In this document: piece after piece, positions 9,625-19,225 of the stretch
How the letters are laid out: each line of letters begins with the position of its first letter
How positions within the stretch are numbered: the first letter of the stretch is position 1
Source of the DNA: Leishmania donovani
Taxonomy: Eukaryota; Euglenozoa; Kinetoplastea; Trypanosomatida; Trypanosomatidae
NCBI RefSeq assembly: GCF_000227135.1
Contig: NC_018260.1
Coordinates: 282,429 to 346,428, forward strand
Direction: 5' to 3'
DNA: 64,000 nt
The notes under the pieces: model-generated
The model's database searches: none
What the model was told of the DNA's origin: nothing
The model's input: the letters and a program-made list of their open reading frames with translations, nothing else
Translations under genes and position numbers: made by a program

Positions 9625-12375
9625 ATGCTTGCGCGGAGGTCAGGGACTGCCTTGCGGCGCCTCCGACACATGCCTGTGGCGGCTGCCGCGCCAACGCAGC
9701 TCGAGGCGTACCCCACTTTTGTGAGCTCGCGGCCCGTTTGTGCCAGCGGCGTTGTGCGTCAACGTCGGCACGAGTCGGTGACGCATGCACACCGTTTTCT
9801 GTCCGCCTCGCAGCTTGTCCGTGCTCAGGCAACGACGGTGTGGAATTCGGCCGCAGGCCTTAGCGTCACTCTCCCACCGCTTTGCGCGTTGGGTGCCTGC
9901 GCAGACGCCGGTAGTGGCAGCTCGAGCCGCTACGAAGATGTATGGGCTCCCATCGAGTCATACCTGGCCCAGCTCAGCGCTGCCACCGCTGGCAACAACG
10001 GTGGAGGAAAGTCCGGCGTGACGCCCGCCGAGCCATCTCCACCTCTGTGTCTCGTTCTGCGCCTCTTTCCAGACTTGACCATAGCGCAGCTGCCCTCTTT
10101 ACGTCGTGGCAGCACGGAGGGTAGCAGCTTGCCTCGCCGTGCGCGCAGCAGCTTCATTGCTCCACATGAATACCCGCTCGACGCCATATTGGGAGCAGAG
10201 GAGTTGTGGGGTGGGGGCGCAGACCCTCAGCAGGTGTTTCGCTGCGCTATCGACTGTCTGCACGAGCTGGGCCAACGACTTCTTCCGCAGCTGGCGCTCG
10301 TGCTGCAGCTGCCTACGCGGCTGCTTGTCTCGCAGCAGTTCCTTCATGACCTCGCGGCACTGCTTGTCCACGACAGTTGGCGCAGCATCTCCTTTGAGTT
10401 GCCATCGACTCACCAACTGTACTCCTGCAGCGCAGACGGAAGCCGCGCGGGGGTGCGCGCCCCTTCTGCCACCTCCGTGACGGACGTGGGGGCCGTCGAC
10501 GCCACGTGGTGCCAGCTACCTGTCCTCTGCACGCCATGGCCGACTCTGTGCCGTCACCCGGCGTTGGGGCGGACGCTGCGTCAGCTGCGCCGCCATGACG
10601 TGGTCCCCCTCCACGTGCTCTACTCGTGGGCCGTGGCAGAGATGCAGCTCTTCCACAGCTTCGAGCTGTCCATCGTCGTGGACACGACCGCGCCGATGCC
10701 AGGAGAGGAGGCGCTGCACGCGTACCTGCAGGGCCCCAGCAGCGTGGGGCGATCTGCTGAAGAGCTCCACCGCGCGTCGCCGCAGCTCCCACGCCAGCCC
10801 CGTGACTCTACAGATGCCCGCCATTCGTTGGGTCAGACTGACGGCGATGCCCACCTCACGCGCAAGCACGTGTACATGAGCGAAAACCCAAGGACGACAC
10901 GGGGGGCTGCCGTGGGTCTCAGTAACGGTGCGATAAATGCGCTACGGCGGCGAGATCGGAGTGCGACGCCGCTCGAGAGCCACAAGGTGGACCTCGATGG
11001 CGTGGAGAAAGAGTGGCGACTACGGAAGCACACCAACGCGACGCCACCGTCTGGGGCGGCGACGGCGGTGGCGCACACCCCACTCGCGTCTTCGGGCAGC
11101 CTGGGCGACCTCTCGCTCTCTCTCGACGTCCCGCCAGACCATTTGCGCGCACTCATCGAGAACTCGATCCTTTACTGCGACGCAGCTGCTCGGCCTCGCC
11201 TGTCACAGCGACAGCGCACGATGGAGGAGCCCTCTGTCGCTGCGTCCGGCGACACTGAAAGCCCTCCATCCTCCTCAATTAACGAGGATGACCAGAACGC
11301 GTCATTGAAGCAGGAGGCCAGGGAGTTGGAGCGGTTGTTGAGGGAAGCTAACGACGCCAGTGGTGTGGATACATCGAGCACCGATGCAGAGATGATGATG
11401 GCGGAGGTGCAGCGCTACACACGCGCCCATTCAAAGACGTCGCCGGCTCACCGAGAAATCATGAATCGGATGCACGCCGCGCCCGGCGCCGATTCCGGGG
11501 TGACGTTCAACGCTTGGTCTGCGCTTCCAGGGTACTGGTCGTGTATACACGCCCTCGTCGAGGTCACGCATGCAACCTTGTTGTGGACCGCACCAACGTT
11601 CAACAAAGGGGCAGTGCAAGCATGGACGGCTGCTTATCACGCATCACAGTGCCCGAGGGTAGGCCATGGTGAGCCGCATATGCCCACAAGAAACACACCG
11701 CTGCCACTGGTTGTGCCAATCTACATGCCGGTCCAGTCAGCAATGCATGTGGAGGTGGAGCGACTGTTGCGCGAGGGCCGCTGGTTCGAAGAGCCGCCGC
11801 TGCTCCAGAGCAGGGAGGAGGGCACAGCTCTGCACACATGGCTACCTGCGTCACTAAACGTGGCCCTCGCTGACACCTTGTCCAGGCTGCCAGCCGACTA
11901 TCAAGCGCGCGAGCGAAGCCGGCTGCTGCGCGATCACCAGCGACTTCGAAAGGAGGGGGCGCACGGGGCGCGCCGCGGTGGCAGTGTGAGTGAACTTGCA
12001 GCGGCGCCACCGGCATGCTCTGAATTATGCCGAGACGATGAGGAGCTGCGCTCGGCGCTCATCCGCATCTACCAAGAGGCTCGCCCTTTGTTCCTCCTGA
12101 CGCCGGCGCAGGTGGAGAGATGCGAGTCCAAGGCGTTCAAGGAGGCTGCCGCGGGGTGCGTGACGGCGGAGGAGGAGGCGGCACAGCTCGACAAAACCGT
12201 CCGCGGAGCAAACAAAACGTTCGCGCAGGCGGTCGAGGAGAATTATCGCGCCGCTTTCCCGGCGAGCGATGCGGTTGCCGCGCATAAGACAGCGCCCATG
12301 CGCCTTCTGCACGTTCCCACGCCGGGGCTGAGCCTAGAGGAGCTCGACCGCTCCTGGCGTTGTCTCTCCTCATGA
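9625..12375 (+). CDS. conserved-looking large protein of unknown function, probable mitochondrial import signal
   Basis: A 916-residue protein that I do not recognise. The N-terminus (MLARRSGTALRRLRHMPVAA) is Arg-rich, lacks acidic residues and could form an amphipathic helix, so import into the mitochondrion is likely. Globular-looking parts are residues ~55-380 (alternating hydrophobic and charged segments, e.g. LCLVLRLFPDLTIAQLP and HDLAALLVHDSWRSISFELP) and ~620-790 (WSALPGYWSCIHALVEVTHA, PLVVPIYMPVQSAMHVEVE). Between them lies a hydrophilic linker rich in Ser, Arg and Thr (~390-600). The C-terminal ~120 residues are charged and probably helical. No catalytic motif, membrane segment or repeat is visible. 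Many trypanosomatid-specific mitoribosome and RNA-editing factors look like this, but nothing here decides between them. Confidence 0.8.
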   Translation: MLARRSGTALRRLRHMPVAAAAPTQLEAYPTFVSSRPVCASGVVRQRRHESVTHAHRFLSASQLVRAQATTVWNSAAGLSVTLPPLCALGACADAGSGSSSRYEDVWAPIESYLAQLSAATAGNNGGGKSGVTPAEPSPPLCLVLRLFPDLTIAQLPSLRRGSTEGSSLPRRARSSFIAPHEYPLDAILGAEELWGGGADPQQVFRCAIDCLHELGQRLLPQLALVLQLPTRLLVSQQFLHDLAALLVHDSWRSISFELPSTHQLYSCSADGSRAGVRAPSATSVTDVGAVDATWCQLPVLCTPWPTLCRHPALGRTLRQLRRHDVVPLHVLYSWAVAEMQLFHSFELSIVVDTTAPMPGEEALHAYLQGPSSVGRSAEELHRASPQLPRQPRDSTDARHSLGQTDGDAHLTRKHVYMSENPRTTRGAAVGLSNGAINALRRRDRSATPLESHKVDLDGVEKEWRLRKHTNATPPSGAATAVAHTPLASSGSLGDLSLSLDVPPDHLRALIENSILYCDAAARPRLSQRQRTMEEPSVAASGDTESPPSSSINEDDQNASLKQEARELERLLREANDASGVDTSSTDAEMMMAEVQRYTRAHSKTSPAHREIMNRMHAAPGADSGVTFNAWSALPGYWSCIHALVEVTHATLLWTAPTFNKGAVQAWTAAYHASQCPRVGHGEPHMPTRNTPLPLVVPIYMPVQSAMHVEVERLLREGRWFEEPPLLQSREEGTALHTWLPASLNVALADTLSRLPADYQARERSRLLRDHQRLRKEGAHGARRGGSVSELAAAPPACSELCRDDEELRSALIRIYQEARPLFLLTPAQVERCESKAFKEAAAGCVTAEEEAAQLDKTVRGANKTFAQAVEENYRAAFPASDAVAAHKTAPMRLLHVPTPGLSLEELDRSWRCLSS

Positions 12376-13122
12376 CGAAAAAGGAGCGCGTTTTATCGCG
12401 TCTCTTGTGGAGACCGTTGGAAGAGGGAACGAAAAGGAAAACAACAACGAAACGTGCGGCCGTGCTCGCGTGCATGTGTGACGTCAACTCTCTCGCGCCT
12501 CCTCACCCGTGTAGCCCTGTGTACGGCCTGGGACGTTGGCCTGCTCTGCGTCTGCTTGTCTGTCTGTGTTGATGTGTGCGGGGGTGCTGTCCGCGTTGTG
12601 CACTGTGCCTCTTCACCTGCTCCGCTGGACGCATACTGATCTGATTTCTTCTGTGCAGCCCGCTGATCGTCACATGTTAATCATAGCCAAGATTCAAACC
12701 TTTGATCGCCGGCTTTGTGCCAGCGAAACGACCCAGTAGCCGCACGCACATGCATGTGCCCAGCGAGATATACATCACCCTATTTCCGTCTCCTCCCCCT
12801 TTTCTGCCTCGACTCGGGAGCAGATGGCCGAGGGCGCGCCGGGTCGGAAGCCGTCTCGTCTCACTCTCTCTTTGATGTATGGATGTGACTATCTCACCGC
12901 TCACCCACCCCCTGCGCGTGCGCCTGTTTCCTATCTTCCCCCTCCCCCTCTCGCCAACTTGCGCTCCTGTCTCCTACTCATCATGTTTTCTTTTCAAGCG
13001 GTTAACATGGCCGCGCTCGTTGGACGCTGCTGCTAATGGCTTGAGTCGGTCATGGCCGCCGCTGCCGTTGTGGAGCAAAGGTATCACGCTACACACACGT
13101 TACGGTGTGCGCACGTGCTCGG
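12376..13122. other. intergenic region with short upstream reading frames
   Basis: No gene seen. A pyrimidine tract at about 12925-12995 leads to AG at 12997-12998. Downstream of it lie short upstream ATGs at 13007 (9 codons and stop at 13034-13036), 13036 (ATG GCT TGA) and about 13051, ahead of the main start. Confidence 0.55.
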
Positions 13123-14427
13123 ATGGTGCGCCGCTTGGCGATACCCCTACCGCCTTTCTTCTTTTTCCCTTTTACAATGCTGCCCTTTGCCAGGGTAATG
13201 CGCAAGGCCGCCTCGGCCACGCCGCCGCTGCCCCCTCCACCACCGCGAGTGTTGGTCTTGACAATGATTCCCAACGGCGGCGCGCTTAGCCCCGCTCTCC
13301 GCATGCTCGGCTATCACCCCTACACCTTTGAGGACAGCGTACGCAAGGGCCGCCTGCTGACTCATCCGCAGGAGTGGATGGCGGTCATGCGTGGGGAGAA
13401 GAAGTTCGACTTTGAGGTGCTCAAAGCTCCTCAGCATACGGCATCCACGGAGGCGGTGCCGTCGTCGTCGGGTGACCCTTGCGCGTCAAGGACGCCAGAG
13501 TGTGCGACGGCTAGCACGGCGCCGTCTGCGTCTCCACGGGCTCCGCTCTTCTTTGACTCGTTGGTCGGCCCCCCCGCCACCGTCGCCTTCGAGTCCATCC
13601 TCAAGGAGTGCCCACGCAGCACACGCGTCATTCTCGTGGAGGAGCCGGACAAGCTGGCGTGGGAGAAGGACATGGAGCAGTGGCTCCAGCCGTTGGTGCG
13701 GGAGTGCAAGAAGAGCGCAATGTGGTGGAACGCGTCGAAGCTGCACATGATGCTGCTTGACATGGTCGACCTGCGCCGTGCCCTCATCAGCCCCAGCAAC
13801 CAGCGGGGTGGCCGTGCACGCCCGTTGCCGTCCTCGTTCGCTGCCATGACGGCGCAGAACGTGCCCATCTCGAAGCAGCACTCGACACTTCGCCTCTCTG
13901 GGGCTCTCGACTTGTTCGAGCAACACGTAAAGGAGGTGGTCCCGCGCGACCGGCTGCTCGTGTACAGGGTGCGCGATGGGTGGCAGCCGCTGTGCGACTT
14001 TTTGCAGGTACCAGTGCCAATGGCACCAGCGACGGTAGGCGGTGCTCCACCAGAGCCGGTGGCGTTTCCGCCCAACTCCACTGGTAGTGACATTCTTCTC
14101 TTCGTTCACCAGGGCTTTAAGAAGAGCACCGCTGTCGTGTGGCTTCTTTTCCTGGTTGTGGTGGCACTCGCGCTGCTACTGCTCAGCTCCTTTACCGAGG
14201 AGTATACGCAGTTTTACCGCGACTACCGCGACTACGTTCACCGCGACTTGGAGCCGTACATGGACGCTGAGAAGGTTCGTGAAGGCGACGAGTCTGCCTT
14301 GACGATACGCCAGGCACTGGTCATGGCGAAGAAGTCGTCGAAGCGATTTGGCGAAGAATACGAGAGGGAGGGCGGTGCCATGGGCTCCATGTCCGGCTTG
14401 ATGGAGCGCATCGTCGGATCGAAGTAA
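13123..14427 (+). CDS. sulfotransferase_4-like membrane-anchored protein with altered PAPS loop
   Basis: A 434-residue protein from ATG 13123; in-frame ATGs at 13177 and 13198 are alternatives, and the second would follow a strong pyrimidine tract and AG at 13192-13193. Residues ~45-310 follow the pattern of the sulfotransferase_4 (PF17784) family. They include an opening strand RVLVLTMIPNGGALSPAL, the LGYHPY turn, a body with AFESILKECPRSTRVILVEE, and the hallmark near 285-305, ERLLVY/GWxPLCxFLxVPVP (here DRLLVYRVRDGWQPLCDFLQ then VPVP). Active members have a GxxRTGT-like loop after the first strand that grips the 5'-phosphosulfate; here it reads MIPNGGALS, so activity is doubtful. An Ala/Ser/Thr/Pro-rich insertion sits at ~110-145. 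A single membrane helix lies near 345-365 (VVWLLFLVVVALALLLL), followed by a charged tail, so the domain is probably held at a membrane. Confidence 0.7.
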   Translation: MVRRLAIPLPPFFFFPFTMLPFARVMRKAASATPPLPPPPPRVLVLTMIPNGGALSPALRMLGYHPYTFEDSVRKGRLLTHPQEWMAVMRGEKKFDFEVLKAPQHTASTEAVPSSSGDPCASRTPECATASTAPSASPRAPLFFDSLVGPPATVAFESILKECPRSTRVILVEEPDKLAWEKDMEQWLQPLVRECKKSAMWWNASKLHMMLLDMVDLRRALISPSNQRGGRARPLPSSFAAMTAQNVPISKQHSTLRLSGALDLFEQHVKEVVPRDRLLVYRVRDGWQPLCDFLQVPVPMAPATVGGAPPEPVAFPPNSTGSDILLFVHQGFKKSTAVVWLLFLVVVALALLLLSSFTEEYTQFYRDYRDYVHRDLEPYMDAEKVREGDESALTIRQALVMAKKSSKRFGEEYEREGGAMGSMSGLMERIVGSK

Positions 14428-15260
14428 ACGGCGCGCGTCTCTCTCTCTGACGGTGAGCGATGTGTGTTTTGAACCCCTGCGCGTCGCACCCTGGCTCTTT
14501 CTGATTCACAGACGTAGCCCCCCTCTCCACTCTCTCTTAGATAATGAGCTGGAGTGCATGCACGCGCTCAGTGCTCCGCTTAGCGTGCTGCGCCAGAGCG
14601 GGGAAACAACGTTTGCGGCATTGTGCGCGTGTTGACAGTATTCGCAGCACTCACGCGCACGGGCACTGAAAGCAAAGGAAAAACTCCCCCTCAAACATCT
14701 TTTATGGCGGGTGTTGCTGCTGGCGCCCACGCCCTCTGCATTCTGCCCGCGTCCCTTTCCTTTGTCTGCCTCTCGCGGCGTGTATGCCTGCTGCATGCTT
14801 CAGGGACTGAGAAGAGCTCCGCGTATCTCGTTGCATTCCCGACTTTCTCGTCCGTTTGTTGTCGTCGTTGCCTCTGTCGTTACTTTGGTTCCGATTTCCG
14901 CCCTCGTCACTCCAGCCCGCCCCCGCCCCTGGAAAATAGCCGACGCAACGAGAACACCGATCGACAACTCGGATCTCGAAGACTCACCACGGCACTGCAC
15001 CTACACCCATACATACTCACCTCACCCGCTCACCCGCACACAGGCGTGCGTAGGCCCAGGTACACACGCACACAGTACACTACAGCAGCAACAGCGGAGA
15101 GGATAGGAACCAAAGCCGCCAGGAGGGAGTCATCGAGTTAACGCGAGCGGTGGCCTAGCTCAATCGCTTGCCTCCGTTTCGGTGAAGCGTGCTCATCATC
15201 CCTTTTTCCGTCTCTCCGCCCTCCCTCCCCTCCTCTGCAGACAGAGGCACCAGCAAAGCG
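14428..15260. other. intergenic region
   Basis: No gene seen. CT-rich blocks and the acceptor at 15240 described separately. Confidence 0.6.
15200..15240 (+). promoter_or_regulatory. predicted spliced-leader acceptor for the 492-residue gene
   Basis: An uninterrupted C/T tract ends in CCCCTCCTCTGCAG with AG at 15239-15240. The 5' UTR to ATG 15261 would be only 20 nt. Confidence 0.65.
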
Positions 15261-16739
15261 ATGGAAAACCCATTCGAGGACTTGCGGCCGGCGCTCCGCA
15301 GCGAGGAGGATGAGATTCGAAAAGGCGTTTTCAGTCAAGCCCTGCGCAACCTCCAGCAGGCGTCCTTGGAGGAGCGTCGTAGATGGTGCAAGGCGATTCG
15401 CGAGGCCACGGCACGCGGCGGCGCAAAGACCAAGAAAAAGGCTACGTCCGCTGCTGCGGTTGCCGAGTTTTCCGACAATATCGGCCCCTCCACGGCCATA
15501 TCCTCTCCTCCGCAACGCACGGCAAGCAACAGCGCGGCATCAGCCTCGCCTCCGACGCCCTCCGCACTTACGGCAGCGCATTCCACCGAAGAGGCCGATG
15601 TTACGGTTGGGCAGAAACGCGCACGCAGTGAGAGCGAGGCCTCTCCAACCGGCGCCATGGCAACGGCCCTCGGTGGACCGCTAGACGGCGCGCCGCTGCG
15701 TTGCGCACCACAGACATCGCAGACGGTGCCCGAGTCAACTACTGTGGGCTCGCAGCCATCTCTTACCGCCGCTCTCGCCCCAGCAGATGGGAAGCCGTCA
15801 TCAACTGCGGCTGCATCCGACCCGGCCGCCGAAGAAACGGAGGAGTCGGTGAAGGAGTGCATTGCGGCGTACATGCGTAGCCTCCTCGACCGGGTCGTTG
15901 GTACCGGTATCGACAACCTCGCTGTGCCGGCCCTCAAGGTGCTGTGCATGATGCTGGGCATTCACACCGAGGTGTCTAACAAGTTGGGCTTGTACAGCAT
16001 TCTTGCTGACTTCTACTTTAGCAAGTGCGTAAAGCTCGGCAAACGGGTGAGCCGCGACACGGTTTTCGAGCGGCATGTAGAACAGGAGGTGAGCATGCTG
16101 AGGAGGGTAGCGTCAGCGGCGCCCTCAGCCGGCCGAGCAGAGAAGAAAGTGGCGGCAGCGGCGCCGGAGAAGGCTGCCGTGACGGTCGCAAAGTCATCCG
16201 CCATCCTTGCCGACAAGGTCGAAAAGACGGAGGTGAAGAGGGAGCAGGCGGTAGTGCGGAAGAAAATGTTTTCAGCCCCGCTTCCCAATCCCAGCCGTGC
16301 AGCGAAGGCGGTGCCGAAAGCCGACCCGGTCACGGAACACTATCTCAAGTACGAAGACTACAACGACAACACCTTCGAGGACGACGCGGCGGTGGCAGCG
16401 CCGGCGAGCGATTACGCGTATGGCGGCGACGTCATTTACCAGCAGCCGGTGTTCGCGCGGTCAAGCGACAAGACAGCCTCGTCGTCGCACATGGCCAAAT
16501 ATGAGGGGTCTGGCGCAGGCGGCGAAGAGGATGATTCGTGGTCGCTGCCACTGCTAGAGCGCAAAGTCGCCTCTATTGTGCAGCTGTATGATCCTGTGAC
16601 GGTGGCCATTGTTGTAAAGAAGTTATCGCAAATGGGGTACCGCGACGGCGGTGCCGAGTCGCGCGTCGAGCAGATTTTGCGACGCTTCCATGAGCGTCAG
16701 CTAATCTTTTATGACAACGGCATCGCCTACCTTATGTGA
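15261..16739 (+). CDS. unrecognised 492-residue protein with helical N- and C-terminal modules
   Basis: The ATG at 15261 lies 20 nt after a strong splice acceptor; an in-frame GTG at 15189 would be outside the mRNA. The N-terminal ~50 residues (MENPFEDLRPALRSEEDEIR, then a KGVFSQALRNLQQASLEERR helix) are charged and helical. Residues ~55-190 are low-complexity Ala/Ser/Thr/Pro. Residues ~195-285 form a second helical block (KECIAAYMRSLLDRVVG, LKVLCMMLGIHTEVSNKLGL, ILADFYFSKCVKLGK). After a Lys/Ala-rich linker, a segment with YLKYEDYNDNTFEDD follows, and the last ~65 residues (LPLLERKVASIVQLYDP, VVKKLSQMGYRDGG, VEQILRRFHERQLIFYDNG) look like a small helical or winged-helix domain. I do not recognise the family. 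No catalytic or membrane features are visible. A scaffold or nucleic-acid-associated role is possible but unproven. Confidence 0.8.
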   Translation: MENPFEDLRPALRSEEDEIRKGVFSQALRNLQQASLEERRRWCKAIREATARGGAKTKKKATSAAAVAEFSDNIGPSTAISSPPQRTASNSAASASPPTPSALTAAHSTEEADVTVGQKRARSESEASPTGAMATALGGPLDGAPLRCAPQTSQTVPESTTVGSQPSLTAALAPADGKPSSTAAASDPAAEETEESVKECIAAYMRSLLDRVVGTGIDNLAVPALKVLCMMLGIHTEVSNKLGLYSILADFYFSKCVKLGKRVSRDTVFERHVEQEVSMLRRVASAAPSAGRAEKKVAAAAPEKAAVTVAKSSAILADKVEKTEVKREQAVVRKKMFSAPLPNPSRAAKAVPKADPVTEHYLKYEDYNDNTFEDDAAVAAPASDYAYGGDVIYQQPVFARSSDKTASSSHMAKYEGSGAGGEEDDSWSLPLLERKVASIVQLYDPVTVAIVVKKLSQMGYRDGGAESRVEQILRRFHERQLIFYDNGIAYLM

Positions 16740-17649
16740 GCTGTGAACCCCCGCCACCCGCACCTTTGCCCACCCACACCCCTTTAAGCCGTTGACCAGC
16801 CACCGTTTTCTTTTTTTTCTTCCTTTTGGTGCGCCCTCTTCGCTTTTCGAAGAGGCGTGGCGTACGCCTCAGTACCTCGATGCGACTCTTGCATCGTTTC
16901 TCCTTCTCCGACTGCCAGGTCTTGCCTGGCCCGCTCCCTTGCGCGCTTGCCTGTCTGTCTGTGTGTGTGGAATTCAGGGGGAGGGCTTGTTGGCACTGAG
17001 CAAAGAAATGCTGCGAGGCACGAGGAGACATACGGGCACAGGCACCTCTTCTTCTCCCATGTGCCGCATCCTATTCGGTGCATCTTGTGTATCGCTTTGT
17101 CTTGCGACACGCGCCTCTCTCGATTTCGTTGTCTTAGACCCATGCAGCCCATCACTTGGCTGCACCCCATAGATAAACGGCGAAAACGTCGTGGCTGTTG
17201 TGGCGGCTAACGAACGAGTGTGCCCTCGTTGAAGATGCTTTCACCCCCACTCCTCCGCTCTCTGTCTTTTGGCGGCGGGGGTGCCATCTTCTTCATTCTT
17301 TGATTCGGTGATCGTGGCGTCTTGTGCATCTGTGTGCGTGTGTTTGTGCTCTCCCCGCCCCCCCCCCTCCCGCCCGCCTGCCCTTCTCTCTATCTTCGGA
17401 CGCCATCCCCGACAGCTGTTGCCGCCTGCATGCGTTTCTTCGATTTTTTTTCGTTCTCCCTCCGCCTTTGATAGTGATGATCTTAAGAAGTTTTGGGTCT
17501 TTGCAATGTGCGTGCGCGCGTGTTTGTGCGCATGTGTCTTTTTCATCATCGACGCTCGCATCACATGTGCAGAGGAAGGAAAGGCTGTGGCTGTGCGTGC
17601 ACCGACGCGGACAGAGATGTTCGTGCAAGCAAGCGCGCATGGATGACAC

Positions 17650-17654
<5 letters not shown>

Positions 17655-17680
<26 letters not shown>
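17655..17680. repeat. (CA)n microsatellite
   Basis: About 13 uninterrupted CA units in intergenic DNA. Confidence 0.95.
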
Positions 17681-18075
17681 GCTATGCTCCTACCAGAATC
17701 GCAAAAAAAAAAGAAACTTCAAGCCAAACGCCAGCAAAGCAGAGGGATAACCGAATCCTCTGTGACCCACGCCGGTGGCTGAGTTGATACTTTGCAGCTT
17801 GGAAGCCACTAATGTGAGCAGCAGCTCACTTTCTGTGCTATCTGCCAGCTTGGCTGACGAAGCGGTGCAAGTTTAGTCGCGGGACGTCCTCATCGCTGCG
17901 CCTCTTGTCTTCCCTCACGACTCAGTCGTCTCCACTTTCAGTGTTCGGACTCGGCCCGTTCTCTCCCTTGGCTGCCGCCATTTTCTTTTTTGTCTCACTA
18001 CGTGTGCTCATTTCTGGTTTTTCTTGCACTGTTGGGGTGGTGCTGGCGGGCGGGGTAGCGCTTCGCATTGACTTC

Positions 18076-18106
18076 CACACACACACGCACACACACACAC
18101 ACACAC
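18076..18106. repeat. (CA)n microsatellite
   Basis: About 15 CA units with one interruption (CG), just upstream of the GET1-like gene. Confidence 0.95.
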
Positions 18107-18199
18107 GTCTTGTCGCTGTTAGTCATTCGCCAACGCGCGCATTTTACGTGTGCGTGCGCTTGCTTTGAACCCGCGCAACTTTCCGTTCAGCCTCTTCAC

Positions 18200-19225
18200 A
18201 TGTCGAGCACCCCCGCCTTGATCCATGGCGAGTATGTGAATCGTATGCTGATACTCGCGGCTGCTGCCACCACCTTCGTCGGGTACGCAAGCAGTGTGTA
18301 CTGGGAGCGCACCGTAGCACCGTATCTGTTTCGGCGCCGCGAGTTGGCCCTGGAGCAGGAGATTGCCGATCTGGTGAGAGAGGCCAAAGAGATCTGCACA
18401 ACGTCGAATCTGTACGAGCACAGCCGTCTTATGCGTAGGGTGCTGCGGCTGCGTCAGGAGCTCGAGGCAGAACGCCAACAGCGCCTCACGTACGAGTTCT
18501 CGGTGGCTCGAGTCTTTTCGCCGCTTCTCAGTGGTGTCTCCTTCGCTTCATGGTTTGCTCGGCCGACGCGCGACGCAGCCGCGGTGGCAATAGCACCTGG
18601 CCGAGTAGGCAAGGCAATAGCCGGCAACAAGCCCGGCGCCTTACCAGATCTTTGCTCCACCACTATCACATCCTCCCCGACGCGGGCCCATGCCGCCGAG
18701 TATTCAGCCACCGCTCCTCGTCGACTGCAGGTGCTCGTGGAGAGCGCGATGAATGCGCTCCGGTACAACGCTACCACTACTGTCAAGTATCTCCTGCGTT
18801 TTGGAAGCGCTTTGGTGCTCCTGTACGTCTTCGGCAACCGGCGTGGGCTCATGGCTGTTCCGCCATCCTTCGAAGAGACACTGCGCTACTGCGCCGTCGA
18901 GGTGATGGCGCCGTTACTCCTCAACGTCTTCATGTACGTGCCAGCTCTCCTCTTTGCACCTGCAAGGCGCGCGTCGTTGGTCGAAACCCACGGAAGCAAG
19001 GCCGCGGGCGGTGCCGTTGGTGTCATTCACAGCAGCTTCGCGGAAGCGATTCCGCCATCGTCGTCGGCATCCTCGTTTTCTACCGTCACGAGCTCCGCGA
19101 GTGACGCCGGCACCACAGCACCGTTTCAGCGCGCAGACATTCGCTTCTGTGCGAGGAATGATCTCGCGTCGTGGTTCTTGGCGTGCTACCTTGCCTGGTA
19201 CTTGATTGTGCGCGTGTTCGGTTGA
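18200..19225 (+). CDS. GET1/WRB-like tail-anchored-protein insertion receptor subunit (candidate)
   Basis: A 341-residue membrane protein; ATG 18200 is chosen because upstream in-frame sequence is CA-repeat-encoded Thr/His. The layout follows GET1/WRB (CHD5 family): an N-terminal membrane segment (~16-33, MLILAAAATTFVGYAS), then a charged coiled coil (~45-95, FRRRELALEQEIADLVREAK and NLYEHSRLMRRVLRLRQELE). The second piece matches the conserved GET1 helix pattern (D/N-x-F/Y-x-x-x-x-x-L-x-R-K/R-x-x-x-L-x-x-E). In GET1 this coiled coil binds the ATPase Get3. Later hydrophobic segments are at ~195-215 (LRFGSALVLLYVFG followed by a Pro turn, as in GET1), ~233-255 and ~321-341 at the extreme C-terminus. 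A Ser/Ala/Thr-rich loop (~255-315) and a linker before the second segment make it longer than yeast GET1 (235 aa). Expected place: ER membrane. Overall confidence in the family is moderate. Confidence 0.55.
   Translation: MSSTPALIHGEYVNRMLILAAAATTFVGYASSVYWERTVAPYLFRRRELALEQEIADLVREAKEICTTSNLYEHSRLMRRVLRLRQELEAERQQRLTYEFSVARVFSPLLSGVSFASWFARPTRDAAAVAIAPGRVGKAIAGNKPGALPDLCSTTITSSPTRAHAAEYSATAPRRLQVLVESAMNALRYNATTTVKYLLRFGSALVLLYVFGNRRGLMAVPPSFEETLRYCAVEVMAPLLLNVFMYVPALLFAPARRASLVETHGSKAAGGAVGVIHSSFAEAIPPSSSASSFSTVTSSASDAGTTAPFQRADIRFCARNDLASWFLACYLAWYLIVRVFG

Larger units (their letters stand above)
16740..18199. other. intergenic region rich in CA/TG repeats
   Basis: About 1.46 kb without a credible gene. 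It contains (CA)n runs at 17655-17680 and 18076-18106, C-rich tracts near 17355-17375, and A/T homopolymers. Pyrimidine tracts precede AGs at 18057-18058 and 18189-18190, the candidate acceptors for the GET1-like gene. Confidence 0.6.
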
